Positions 48,401-59,929 of a DNA stretch of 64,000 nt are shown here, one piece after another. This DNA comes from Carallia brachiata. Taxonomy: Eukaryota; Streptophyta; Magnoliopsida; Malpighiales; Rhizophoraceae. The stretch is taken from positions 4,320,186 through 4,384,185 of the forward strand of contig JADCRB010000006.1 in assembly GCA_021464245.1 (NCBI GenBank). The letters are read 5' to 3'. The notes beneath the pieces are model-generated. The model did no database searches. It was given only the letters and a program-made list of their open reading frames with translations, and was not told where the DNA came from. Position 1 is the first letter of the stretch, and every line of letters begins with the position of its first letter. The translations under genes were made by a program, and so were the position numbers.

Positions 48401-50176
48401 ATCCAGCAAGATTGAGCAATTTTTGTTGAACATAAAAGTACGGTTATCACTTACATATGTTAGCTCTTTTAATTGCATAGTTAACTAACATTAGTTGTTG
48501 GAGTTCTGTTCACACTAATTACCATCATATGTGTTTTGGACAGCCTCTGGAGACACTGAAGGTCCTTGATCTTAGTGACTCCCTAAACTTGGTCAGAATC
48601 GTGGGTTTTGAAACCATGCCAAATATCAAGAGATTGATTCTGGGAAGCTGCACAAGGTTGATTGAGGTCCATGAATCCATTGGCCTCCTGAAAAAGCTTC
48701 TTGTATTAAATTTGGCAAATTGTAGTAGTCTCATGGAGCTTCCAAAAAGCATATGTGATTTGAAGTCTCTTAAGATTCTGAATCTGAATGGTTGCTCAAA
48801 ACTTCACAAATTACCAGAGAGGCTTGGAGACATATCAAGCTTGGAGGAGCTTTCTCTTAGTGGGGTTGCTAAAAGCCAATTGGTGTTAGCGAAACCACGG
48901 GATTTCCTTTTCGGTTGTCGGTCTGGGCTGAATACAAATCATGTGGCATTGATGTTGTCCCATTTCTCAGCTTTGAGCTCATTGAAGGAGCTCGATTTCA
49001 GTTTCTGCAGGCTCCCAGAAGGAACAATTCCCCATGATTTGAGTGGGTTTCCATCATTGGAATCATTGAATCTAAGCGGAAATGATTTTGTGAGTATTCC
49101 TACAAGCATCATCCAACTTTCTAAACTTGAAAAGCTTAGCCTCATTAACTGCAAGAAGCTTCAGTCATTACCGGACCTTCCGGGGAGACTGACATATCTA
49201 AGAGCAGATGGCTGCACATCACTGGAATCATTTCCAAATACTTTTGAAAAATGGACTTTGGCATCTAGGATGTTTTCTTTTGTGAATTGCAAGTTGAACA
49301 GTATTCACGGTGCATTTTCATGGCTGAGAACTTACCTTAATTTCTTATTGGAGTGTAACAAACAGGTATATTTCCCTGCTTATCTGTCTTTTTATTTTGG
49401 CCTGCACACCCAATTTCACACAGAGAAAGTTGTTTATTTTCTCCTGTGTGCCTTTTGATGTAGGGAATCTGCTCTATGCTGTACGATTTTACCATGTGTT
49501 TACCTGGGAAAGCAATTCCTGAGATCGTCCATGATCAAGAGATGGGCTCTTCATTGAAAATTCACTTAGCAGAGAATTGGTGTGATGACAAGTGGATGGG
49601 ATTTCTAGTCTGCGCAGTTTTCAAAGCTGACAAATTGAATCCGAGCGGCATCAGCAATATTATCGATTGCCAATTACGAGCAGGCCCTTCCTCCTCCCTA
49701 GATCAGCTTATGATTCAGGACATTACGTGGGCAGATATCTGTGACGACATTCGCATAATGTCCCATCAACTTTGGCTAATATTCATTCCACACGACAACC
49801 CCAAAGGCATAAGTTGGTGGAATGGATTAAGGCATCTTCATGCATCATTCAGCTCCCTATATTTGAACATAAAGAAATGCGGGCTGCGGTTGGTTTATCA
49901 GCAAGATATTGAAGAGTTAACACAATGTGCCAGCAGACCTCTCTTAAGAATCTGAGTTTACCTTTTCATCATGATGATAGCTGCAATGAAGGCAATAAAC
50001 AGAGCTTTAATGGACACAGCTTTGACGATGAAGTGCAATCAGAACCAGCTGGTGAAGGCGACCCTTCTGCGAGTGAAATGCATTCTCAAAACATGCTCAC
50101 AAAGCCTACAGGGAACTATACGCTGATGAACACCGCGGTGCACTCGACAGATCATCCCTTTGTTCATAGATATTGA
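45432..50176 (+). pseudogene. TIR-NBS-LRR (TNL) disease-resistance gene with several disabling lesions
   Basis: Exons: TIR 45432-45981, NB-ARC 46940-48050, LRR linker 48162-48437, LRR 48544-49365, post-LRR from 49464. The TIR exon has YDVFLSFRGEDTRKSF, the catalytic-Glu region, and WCLDELVTI. NB-ARC has P-loop GISGMGGIGKTT, kinase-2 VLVILDDVDE, RNBS-B GSRIIITTRDKH, GLPLALDVLG and MHD-type VHDLLQQMGREIV. LRRs follow in LxxLxxLxL pattern with the C(N)xL signature, then a C-JID-like domain (FTMCLPGKAIPEIV). TNLs detect pathogen effectors and act as NADase resistosomes. Lesions: one base missing near 45869 in GGAAAGC (the frame would otherwise continue FGKAFAEREQ; exon is 550 not 551 nt), a TAA at 48168-48170 where the GTEKVEGIV-type motif is expected, and a frame break near 49930 after which the tail continues to 50174 in another frame. 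The domain order is otherwise complete. Confidence 0.88.
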
Positions 50177-50732
50177 GTTACATTAATTACTGTAAAAATT
50201 TGTCAATTGAGTATTTCCAAAGCTTTAGATTATTGTGCATGTTGAAAGTTAACGTGTAATGTTATTTAACGAGGAGAGGTGTCTCTCCTCTAAATACTAT
50301 ATTCCTAATCATCCACGAGAGGGGCCTATAGATTAAGAGTTTAGCTATTGATACACTTCAGTTCTAGTTTGAATTTCGTTGGTTGTCATTGTAATTGTTT
50401 GTGGGTGGGTGACAAGTAAGTTTTATTGTAAATCTTTGTTAATTTATAAATACTCACTATCTTAGCACACTCTTTCTATTCCTAAATTTTATAAATAATA
50501 TATATATATATATTCTGAATTAAAATTCTTCACTGTTGATTTCCAATTTTTGGTCTATCGGCCTCTTTGCCCTCGGCATTCTTCATTCTTCTTAGAATGA
50601 ATTTGAATAATTCTTGGCGGGTGTTCCATTGTTTTATGAAATTTGGTGGCTTTGTTTCCACCTTTCCATTGTCTGTTGGGCTTTTATTCTTCCAGCACTG
50701 GGTGTTTCCTCTATTTTCTCGAGAGCTCCATT

Positions 50733-51474
50733 TCATGGCTTAACCTTGAGACATATTAAAGCACACTGTTTATCCAATAATATCTAACAATTTTTTTTTT
50801 ATATAATTTAATTATCTAATGAATCATGTTATTGCATGCCCGCGTGTTCTTCCTCACCGTTAAGCCACCTAAGATTTTTGTTTTCACAATTACATTGAAT
50901 CTGATTGGCTTAGTCAAATTAGCTTAAATACAGCACTGATCAAATCTAGATCATATTAGCTAGTTCATATTAATGATTTTATAAGGATCACTTTCTTGTC
51001 CGGTCAAATTATAGAACTAGACCGATTTAAGTTTTGGATATTAGTTTATCAATATTACCGTCAGGCTGGATCCAGTTTTTAAGAACTTTGCTTGTAAGCT
51101 TCTTCATGGCTTAACCTTGAGACATATTAAAGCACACTGTTTATCCAATAATATCTAACAATTTTTTTTTTATATAATTTAATTATCTAATGAATCATGT
51201 TATTGCATGCCCGCGTGTTCTTCCTCACCGTTAAGCCACCTAAGATTTTTGTTTTCACAATTACATTGAATCTGATTGGCTTAGTCAAATTAGCTTAAAT
51301 ACAGCACTGATCAAATCTAGATCATATTAGCTAGTTCATATTAATGATTTTATAAGGATCACTTTCTTGTCCGGTCAAATTATAGAACTAGACCGATTTA
51401 AGTTTTGGATATTAGTTTATCAATATTACCGTCAGGCTGGATCCAGTTTTTAAGAACTTTGCTTGTAAGCTTCT
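50733..51474. repeat. Tandem duplication, two 371 bp copies, apparently identical
   Basis: Copy 1 is 50733-51103 and copy 2 is 51104-51474, beginning TCATGGCTTAACCTTGAGAC and ending GCTTGTAAGCTTCT. Line-by-line reading shows no difference, even in the T10 run. Not coding. A (TA)n microsatellite follows at 51494-51524. Confidence 0.95.
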
Positions 51475-51491
51475 CCTATGATTATGTTTTG

Positions 51492-51524
<33 letters not shown>

Positions 51525-51529
<5 letters not shown>

Positions 51530-52429
51530 CCTAATCCTAATCTTCATCCCAATTATTCAAAAGAAAATAATCTAATCTTTGTCCTATTTAAATCCTAATC
51601 CATATCCTAATTAACAGGGCATAAATGAGAGATAATTCGTCTTAAACGTAACACAATGGAAACAAAAAATCATTGAAGTTAGAAGTGGAAATCTTGGGTA
51701 TATGACTATATTCTTTCTTTCTTTTTTTCGTTTTCTTCGTAATGGTGAGAAATTAGAGAAGGAAAATGACAAGATATGTAAACTACATCCAAGGTTCAAT
51801 TTAATTACTCCTAAACTTCGAATATTACATAAGAATCAAGTTGGCGCCTCTCTCTTTCTTCGCTTCCATTTCGCTGTTTCCTTCTCCATCTTCCTCCCTT
51901 GCAGCTCCCTCCTCCCTCTGTTATTTTGGCGTTTCTATTCTTCTATATCTGGCTACGTAAAAGTCACATATTGCTTTCCTACTACTAGAGTTGCAAATGA
52001 ACCAACCTGAATTTGAAAATGATTGGGTTCAACTCACTACACGAATTTTAGAATTCAAACTCGACTTGAACTCAAAACGAACTTAAAAATTTAAGTGAGC
52101 TCCGCCCAAGAACTTTCAATGGGCTCCTAAAATTGAGTCCTTTGATTTGAAGATCAAGCCCAAGTCCATGGGCTCTTCTTGTTTAAAAATGCATTGCTGG
52201 GACAAAGCCATTAGCCTGGCTAGCCCATTTTTCCTCGTTGAAAAAATTATTGACAAATGGTCAGGGCCAGTTCTATTTATAAAGAATCCACCTCCGTCTG
52301 GACCATCTCCTTACTTTTAGTATCGATGCGAGAGTAGCAGAAAGCAAATGCCTTGCTTTTCAGGCCTTAAAGGGAGAGATACAAATTTATCATAATACTC
52401 TCCTTAGCTTTGTCGCACTAGATGTCTCA
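51525..52429. other. Gene-free spacer
   Basis: A 102-codon open frame at 51702-52010 is low-complexity (Phe/Leu/Ser-rich, CT-rich DNA) with no domain and is not supported as a gene. Nothing else seen. Confidence 0.35.
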
Positions 52430-52437
52430 CTCCTACG

Positions 52438-53279
52438 CATTGTTTTTAAACCCGGCCCGGCCCGGCCGGTCGGACCGGCGGCCCGGTGACCCGGGCACTG
52501 GGCCGGGCCGGTTCACATAAATAATTACCGGGTCAATTAAGTAATAAAAAATTATTTTTTTGGGTACTTTTTACTGTACAAACAGTAAAAATAATATTTT
52601 TTAATAATAAACAGTAAAAAATGAACAGTAACCAGTAAAAATAATAATATTTTTTTAACAGTTAAACAGTAAAATAATATTTTTTTAATAATAAACAGTA
52701 TTTTTACAGTAAAAATTATATTTTTTTATAACTTTTTATTACATCAACAATAATATTTACATAATATTTACATACTAAAATTTATTATATTTTTATCTTT
52801 TTATTGTGTGAATGATAAAATAAATATTTTCATAATACTAAACAATATTATATAGTATTTTCTTGTACAATTTAAGAATTTTTTACTTTTCACTATATAT
52901 TTTTCTGTATATAATAATTTAACGTTGTTCATAACTTAATATATTAAGTAATATGTTACAATTTACATTGAAAAATAATTTTTTAAGAATTTTTATCAAA
53001 ATTTTAATTGATTTATACTTTAATTATTTATTTAATTAAAAAATTATCATAATATCTTATATTTTAATTTTATTTTAAATTTAAGTAGACTCATATTCTA
53101 TTTTTTATAGTTATACTCATTATTTGTTATTAAAAAATGAAAAATTATAAGTATTAATTATTATTTTATCAAATCAGAATTAACCCGCCGGTTCAACCGC
53201 CGGTTTTCCGGTTGGACCGCTAAACCACTAACCCAGTCTTCTCACCGGTTCAATAACCGGTCCGGTTTTTAAAACTATG
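52438..53279. mobile_element. hAT-type non-autonomous element, 842 bp, with 8 bp target-site duplication
   Basis: Left end CATTGTTTTTAAACCCGG, right end (inverse) CATAGTTTTAAAAACCGG. Both ends are followed inward by GC-rich CCGGCCCGG / CCGGTT blocks, in contrast with the AT-rich middle. Identical 8-mers CTCCTACG flank it (52430-52437 and 53280-53287), the duplication length of hAT elements. The interior repeats ACAGTAAAAATAAT-type units; there is no transposase. Confidence 0.9.
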
Positions 53280-53474
53280 CTCCTACGTTGAAAGTAGAAA
53301 ATAAGTGAACGGTGTAAAAAATTATAAATAAAGCAAACTCCTAATTATTTCTTTTTTTTTATTAAAAAAAAATTACATCATTGGTATATGAGTTATCGGA
53401 TCTTTAAACCGAAACTGAAAGTTACATATTTTTTCTTCATTCAACCTCCCCCAGAGGAAGGACTTACCGCTTAA

Positions 53475-53997
53475 GGGTGTGTTTGTTTGAGGGAAATCCA
53501 ATTCACAGATTTGGTTTTCACCACTTTCCAGTATTTGGGGTCGGGAATTTGATAGATTTTAGAAAATCAAATGTTGGGCCATTGGACGAAAACTGCATGC
53601 ATTTATGGAAAACCACGTCCGCTCGAATTGAGCGGACGTCGTTTTCCGTGGGGAAACGTGGGGAGCACTGTTTTGACACTGTGCTGACACTGTTTACACA
53701 GTAAAAAATTAAAATAATAATATTTTTACTGTTTACATGGTGAAAAGTAAGAAAATAATAATATTTTTACTATTTACACAGTGAAAAGTAAGAAAATAAT
53801 AATATTTTCACTGTTTGCACAGTAAAAAATAACAAAATAATAATAAAGTATTTCATTTTACATAATTTTACCAAACATAGAATAATATTTTCAGCACCAC
53901 AGCCAAACATCGTAATTGAAAATAAAATTTCAGAATTTCATTATCCTCAGTAAATGATATTCCAGAATTTTATTTTCGTCAGCAAACAAACGGACCC
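53475..53997. mobile_element. PIF/Harbinger-like MITE, 523 bp, TAA target duplication
   Basis: Left end GGGTGTGTTTGTTTGAGGG; right end reads, inverted, GGGTCCGTTTGTTTGCTGACG. TAA flanks both sides (53472-53474, 53998-54000), the 3-base duplication of Harbinger/Tourist elements. The interior has about three tandem ~48 bp units of TTTACACAGTGAAAAGTAAG plus AAAATAATAATATTTTTACTG (53690-53850). Confidence 0.8.
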
Positions 53998-54000
53998 TAA

Positions 54001-55060
54001 GTATCAATGGGGCCGAATGGACCTTCTCTACGTCCAATCACAGTACTAACAAGTTTTGAACCAAATACCGCACCCTACAACTAAGCTTACAATTTGTGCG
54101 GGAAAAACAACGACAGTGAGAGTCGAACCCGGGTCAAATGGGGGCAGACCCACCAACTTATTATTAAACTATCACCTTTGATGATCTTCAAACCCTTATT
54201 ATTTCTTTTGTTCGTCTGGTATTGTTTTTTCACATTAGAATTAACTATTCAAACTCAAACTTTACTTTTGGTTTGAGGATTATAAATGGGCATAAAAGTT
54301 TAAGTTCTTTTAATGTTTTAGCAGTTTGTAAAAGAATTATTCATAAGTTTTAACGAGTCGATCTTAGAATTGTTCAGGTTTTGCTCATTTGCTAAGCTAG
54401 CTTTTAAATTAAGTCTGAATTCGGCTCGTTTAGTACATGAACAAGTTCAAGCTAAACTCTTCTTGAGTCAAGTTACTGAATTTTTAAGGAACGTATTGAC
54501 TCGTTTGTAGACTTATCTATTACCATATCCACCTCCCTCAACCATCTGCCACCATCGCTACAACTACTGTCGTCGCTGCAACCTCCCTCTTTCATTTTTA
54601 TTTACTCCAACCTAGGTTGCTAGAAGAATTTTGTTGTGTCTGTTTGAGATGAGTGCTACTTGTTGTTTGTTTGTTTTTTTTTTTTTGTGTAATAAGTAGT
54701 TCAGTAGTTTTGGAGATTATTCTCGAACATATCTGGTCAATTTTCGGCACAAATTTGCCAAAATGCAATGGATGCTGCCATCAACAGCTTGGTCTGGTTG
54801 AATTAGATTTATCTAATATCTTAATTTTAGGTGAATTTGTTTATAGTTTGATAGTTATCTTATTAGAGAGTTAGTCAAAATAAACTTTGTACCAAGTTAG
54901 TAAATAGTATATTTGACTAAATTAGTAATTAATCACTAATTTAGTCGTGTTGTACTCCTGTATTATATTAATATTTTTAATATTTTTGTGTCAAATTTGT
55001 ATATAATTTTAATTTATATTAATATAACGATTTTCACAGATTCAAAAAAAACTTCAAATA
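54001..55060. other. Gene-free stretch
   Basis: AT-rich, no recognisable domain or element ends. Short open frames near 54094 and 54653 are low-complexity and unsupported. Confidence 0.35.
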
Positions 55061-55069
55061 TTACTATTT

Positions 55070-56490
55070 AGATGCACAAACTAATAGGGAAAAGTTTGTG
55101 GGTGGCGCAAACTGGCGATATAATTTGGCATTAAAATTCAACTAGTAATCAATTCAGTATAACCGTATTGATTTTTTTTAAAAAAATTTATTTGTATATA
55201 TTATACAAAATTTATATTTTAAATTTTAAGAAGACATTTATTTAATTTTATATTTTAATTTTGTAATTGTTATTTTATGTTTTTTCAATATGCTTACATT
55301 ATTTTTTTTTGGACGAATATGTTTACATTAAATTGATGATTAATTTCTTTTTTGTGCTGAGTATGATGAAATTTTATGACTCTACTTATGATGCGTAGTC
55401 GGCGCCCATAACACTTTGATGCGTATAATCAGCTGATTCTTAACTAATATCTAGCGGCCGATGCCTTGACAGATTATTATACATTTGTTTGTTGGTACGA
55501 CGCTTTTGCTTAAATACATGCGGTTATTTAATTTGTGGGTGGTGGACTTGGATGATAACATGAAATGCGGGTCAATATTTTTTTTTTTATTTTTTTTATC
55601 AAAAACAATCTGTCGCGGTGATCTACTCTGAAGGACGAAACTAAAGTAATTTCTATTTATTTGAATCTCGTTTAACTATCTCTAAGGGACAGACATACTA
55701 CTCGAACATCAGCGGAACTGAGTGTAGCTCCGCTATTGAAAACTACGACAATTACTGAACCGATTCTCAATACTGTGCATCACTGCTTATACTTGAAATA
55801 GTCCTCAGTATGAGTCAGCTAGGTGGTGGACTTGGATGATAACATGAAATGCGGGTCAATATTTTTATTTTTATTTTTTTTATCAAAAACAATCCGTCGC
55901 GGTGATCTACTCTGAAGGACGAAACTAAAGTAATTTCTATTTATTTGAATCTCGTTTAACTATCTCTAAGGGACAGACATACTACTCGAATATCAGCGGA
56001 ACTGAGTGTAGCTCCGCCATTGAAAACTACGGCAATTACTGAACCGATTCTCAATACTGTGCATCACTGCTTATACTTGAAATAGTCCTCAGTATGAGTC
56101 AGCCAGGGAGAGCGCAAGCGCAGGGCTCAAATAAGGATCACTAACATAAAACTATATTAATTTACCACTGAATTACTATTTCAAGTAATAATTGCGAATC
56201 AATATTATTTTGTCAATTGCTTGCATGGTTTCTCTAGAAATTAATACCTCACAAGAAGAAAGCATAAGTAACGCTAACTATTTGCAGCGACTGGTAAATA
56301 GTGTCGCTACAAATACATTGGTCAGGGAAAACTAATTATGTCATAGAAGCAAGGCTACAAAGTCAAAAACTCAATTTTTATACCATCCCGGCTGGCTGGC
56401 CGCCCGGCTTTTGTGGCCAGAAGGAGGCTGAAAGTTTTACTCCTGCCTTCTTCAAGCGTCTACAGTAATGTGAGATTAAATTGCAGTGCC
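55070..56490 (+). repeat. Segmental duplicate, copy 2 (partner at 40980-41745), interrupted by an insertion
   Basis: Colinear with copy 1 from GTTTGTGGGTGGCGCAAACT through TGACAGATTATTATACATTTG, AAATACATGCGGTTATTTAAT, ATCAATATTATTTTGTCAATTG, CAGGGAAAACTAATTATG and CTGGCTGGCCGCCCGGC, to GTGAGATTAAATTGCAGTGCC. About 0.6 kb (roughly 55580-56200) has no counterpart in copy 1 and is inserted at the TCAATATT site. Confidence 0.85.
55538..56105. repeat. 284 bp tandem duplication inside segmental copy 2
   Basis: Copies 55538-55821 and 55822-56105. Each begins GGTGGTGGACTTGGATGATA (host sequence shared with 41 kb), then TCTGTCGCGGTGATCTACTC-type inserted sequence, ending CAGTATGAGTCAGC. Only a handful of substitutions separate them (for example CGAACATCAG versus CGAATATCAG). 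The duplication therefore happened after the foreign piece had inserted. Confidence 0.9.
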
Positions 56491-57500
56491 GGATAGGTGG
56501 TGCAGTATTTTTAAATTTATTGTTTTTTTCACTAATTTCTACTAGACAAATTATAGGATAATATTTTTTAAAGTTATAAATTTTTATAAATATTTACAAT
56601 TGAATATTAAATTTTTTAACTTTTTCAATTGAGTCTCATGTCTTTTAAATTATTTATAATTAAGTTTTTCTGTCAGTTTAGTTAAAAAATATATTGACTT
56701 AATGAATCAGGTAGTTAACTTAATAGTCAATTAAATTTTTAACAGTCAAATCAACGTAAAGAGTCAATAAAAATTTAATAAAATAAAATTCAACTAAAAA
56801 ATTAAAATTTAATTATAAAAGTTTATTAAAATTCCAGAGTGTCATTCAATTAATCACTAATAAATATTAAAAAAGGCTCAATTTTTTTTGTCTCAAATTG
56901 CCTAATATTAAGATTAATGGACTAATTAATTCAGACTGACTAATCTGGATCGATGCATGCAGGATCTCAAAGAAGTACAAAAATTTTCTAATAAATATTT
57001 AACTCGATTACATCTTTAAAAACTTAAATTCAAAATCACTAATTAATCAGTGACAAACTTTTATCATCTATACCAATACCTACCAATAAAAGGCTGCATT
57101 TTTATGTGTTGCATATGACACTTTAGTCCTGTTCGACCCACCACGGTCGCTGCCAAAAGACAACTTTGTGAGAGAAAAATAAAATATTTTCATAGAAAAA
57201 AAAAGGTAAAAAATTTTTGAACTTCGATAACAGACAAAGAAGTTGTTGGAGTTCCAATGTTGTCTGAAGCATTTATTATATTTTTGTTTTAGTCTTCACT
57301 CAAAATTACCCTTTTGTCCTTTTCCTTTGGCCTTCCGTTTTCTGTCTTCAAGGTTGCAAATATGGCTAGCAGACAAACACAAACACTATTGCCAGCTTTA
57401 ATTCAAAATTTAAACCCCACCTTCTCTCCCCATTTGTTAATATCTTTTGTGGGGTTGGTTTGTTTTTCAAAAAGAACTGTTAATTTACAATTAGCAAAGC
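56491..57500. other. Gene-free spacer upstream of the ROP-interactor gene
   Basis: AT-rich with no domain; the last 200 bp probably include the promoter of the gene at 58823. Confidence 0.35.
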
Positions 57501-58822
57501 ACCCAATGGAATTTTACTGAGCATAGTGCATAAAAGAGAAGCTGAAAAGCTCCTGCTTTAGCTGCTGAGGTATGTATGGATGTGCTTTGTACTTTGTAAA
57601 TGCAGCAAAAGGGTGTTTTCTTTTGGTCTCTTTTCTTTCCATTTCTTCTTGTTCTGAATGCAGAGTTTGCATATGCATTTTGTGTCACTGCTCTTGTTTG
57701 CGATCTGTTTAATTGTGAAGACTCAAGCTTGATAGTGACAAAAGGAGTGATGATAACTATTGAAGTTCAAAGCTGTTGTCTTTTAGGTTTTCTGAAAGTT
57801 TTGTTCATTTTCTGAGCGAGCATTTGGCAGTACACAGAGAAATGCGGCAGCTTTTCTCCTTGTTGAATTTGTTCTGCGAATTAGATTAATGGGTATTTTT
57901 CGAATTTATAATTCTTAAAGGAGGCTGATTTCAAATTGTTCACAGATTGTAATGCTCAAAGATCTGTCAGATCTATCTCACGTATGAATAAACTATTCTC
58001 TAACCATAAGAATAAGATTTGAATCTTTGATTTTAAAACTAACTGTTCAAATGCACTTAATGTATTGTGTTAGTCCTAACATGAGAGGAGTCTCTGGGAC
58101 ATTCCGATTATTTTTTCACAATTCATCCGCCTGTTTTCGTAGCTTGTCTTCATAGATACAGCGGATTGCAAACATTTTCAGCTTTTTTATGTGAGTACAA
58201 ATTGTTGAGCCTCTTTCAGGAATTGCATGACCACGAATCAGAGTTCACTGCATTTTTTGGGTGATACGTTTTATAGTTTTTAACTTGAGTTGTAATAACT
58301 GCTTGTTTGTTATTCTTTTTCTTTGTTCAAGATTTGCAGGCCAGAAATTTGTAAGAGCCATTACTGTTGTACACCAAGATTCCTTAAGCTGGTCAAATGC
58401 CACGATCAAGGTTAGAGAAAATCTAATGTGTCACCCATATGTTGGTTTTGTTGGGATTCATTTAAACTTTCTTAAATCATATATTTGGACTGTGATATTT
58501 GCGTGATTTAATAACAGCCTGTGTGTTTTTTCATTATGACAGAGTAAGTTCTATAATAATCGTGTTGACAATGTTTGAGATTCATGTTAAGGCCTTGCTG
58601 TGCATATGCTAATATCATACAATATAGATTATGCATTGGTTTTACTAATTCTGACACAAGCCAAGGGTTCTCATTCTTTTGAATTGCACGTTGTGCGAAG
58701 ATCGTTTTAATATGGCATCCGGTATGTTTGCAAGTAATTTTGCATTCGCATCGGTTTTTGGCATGTGGAACATAAATGCAGTGTACTTGTGTCTGGTAGT
58801 GATTGTATTTTCTACTTTGACG
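57500..58822 (+). promoter_or_regulatory. Probable 5' UTR exons and introns of the ROP-interactor gene
   Basis: A CTGCTGAG|GTATGT donor-like site lies near 57569 and several acceptor-like TTTGTTCAAG, TGCAG sites lie between 58330 and 58780. No conserved coding sequence precedes the start at 58823. The exact leader structure cannot be settled from sequence alone. Confidence 0.35.
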
Positions 58823-59929
58823 ATGACTAGAGGATCAGAAGTGCTTCAGAGGCAGTCTTCTCGAGGCCCAGGTCCTCTAAAGACATCTAGCTCTGATTTG
58901 GACCCTCATCATCAACCATTGACTGACCGGAGTCCCAGGCTAGGAGACCGCCGTTCTCCAAGCGGTCCCCAGCCTGATGCACTAAATAGAAAGAAGCTTG
59001 GTTCCCGCATTGCAGATCTGGAGACTCAACTTGGTCAAGCACAAGCAGAGCTAAAGATTCTGAAAGAGCAGCTGGCTTCTGCTGAAGCAGCAAAGAAAGA
59101 AGCTCAACAAAAATCAGTGGAGAAAACAAACCAACCAACTCCAGAGCATCAGGAATTTCAACAGATGAAAGAAGCAGACAGAAAAGAAGTTGATGGAATT
59201 TATGATAATTGCCAGAAGGAAACAGATGTTTTTGAAGTTCCAGTGGAGAAGAACACAATTGAGCTCAAGGTTGAACCTAGCCTGTTGATTGGTCAGGTGG
59301 AAACAGAAACCAACTTGATTAGCGAATCATCTGAGTTGAATTTAGAGTTGGAAATGCAATGTTCAGGTAAGTTGTCTTTGAAGGATGGTGAAACACGCAT
59401 GTTAAGAGCTAGTCTGGAAGAGAAAGTAAAGGAACTAGACGAGTTTGGTAGAGAGAATGAGAGCTTGAAGAAACAACTGACTGAAGCAACTTTAAACATA
59501 TCATCAGCTAAAGCCAAGGAAGAAGAAATGTCCTTAAGGATGAGCCGAATGGAAGAAGAGCTGCAAGCGAGTAAAGCAAATGCAGCCCAGCTAATAGAAC
59601 AGCTGGAAGCCGTTGCAGGGGACAAGGAAGCAATGGAAGCAGAGATGAAGAAGATGAGAGTTCAGACAGAACAGTGGAGGAAAGCAGCGGATGCCGCGGC
59701 AGCAGTGCTAGCTGGTGGTATGGAGATGCATGGGAGGATATCCGAAAGGTGTGGTTCCATGGATAAGCAATTGAGTAGCACGTTCGCAACGCCTGCTGGT
59801 AGTTATGCTAGTTTCATAGGATCTCCTGGAGTGGCTGATGATTTGGAAGATGGTTTCGGAAGCGGGAAACGGAGGGGTTCTGGAATTAAAATGTTTGGAG
59901 ACCTTTGGAGGAAAAGGGGCCAGAAATAA
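58823..59929 (+). CDS. Interactor of constitutively active ROPs (ICR/RIP family coiled-coil protein)
   Basis: A single exon of 1107 nt, 368 aa. ICR/RIP proteins bind GTP-loaded ROP (Rho of plants) GTPases and link them to exocyst, microtubules and polar growth. Seen here: MTRGSEVLQRQSSRGPGP near the family N-terminus, TDRSPRLGDRRSP, then DALNRKKLGSRIADLE leading a long coiled coil (LGQAQAELKILKEQLASAE). A variable acidic middle is followed by a second coiled coil with the QWRKAADAAAAVLAGG ROP-binding motif and the C-terminus GIKMFGDLWRKRGQK, both diagnostic. The Met at 58823 fits the family; the frame is open upstream to 58679, but that extension is hydrophobic and unlike the family, so I treat it as leader. 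Length lies between the short (ICR1/ICR4) and long members, so no specific symbol is given. Confidence 0.9.
   Translation: MTRGSEVLQRQSSRGPGPLKTSSSDLDPHHQPLTDRSPRLGDRRSPSGPQPDALNRKKLGSRIADLETQLGQAQAELKILKEQLASAEAAKKEAQQKSVEKTNQPTPEHQEFQQMKEADRKEVDGIYDNCQKETDVFEVPVEKNTIELKVEPSLLIGQVETETNLISESSELNLELEMQCSGKLSLKDGETRMLRASLEEKVKELDEFGRENESLKKQLTEATLNISSAKAKEEEMSLRMSRMEEELQASKANAAQLIEQLEAVAGDKEAMEAEMKKMRVQTEQWRKAADAAAAVLAGGMEMHGRISERCGSMDKQLSSTFATPAGSYASFIGSPGVADDLEDGFGSGKRRGSGIKMFGDLWRKRGQK

Noticed and set aside
50530..50736. 68-codon minus-strand frame next to the 371 bp tandem repeat
   Set aside because: No recognisable domain, no splice partners found, and its start codon lies inside the tandem repeat; likely chance.
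59293..59789. Minus-strand frames opposite the ROP-interactor gene
   Set aside because: Ser/Leu-rich shadows of coiled-coil coding sequence.
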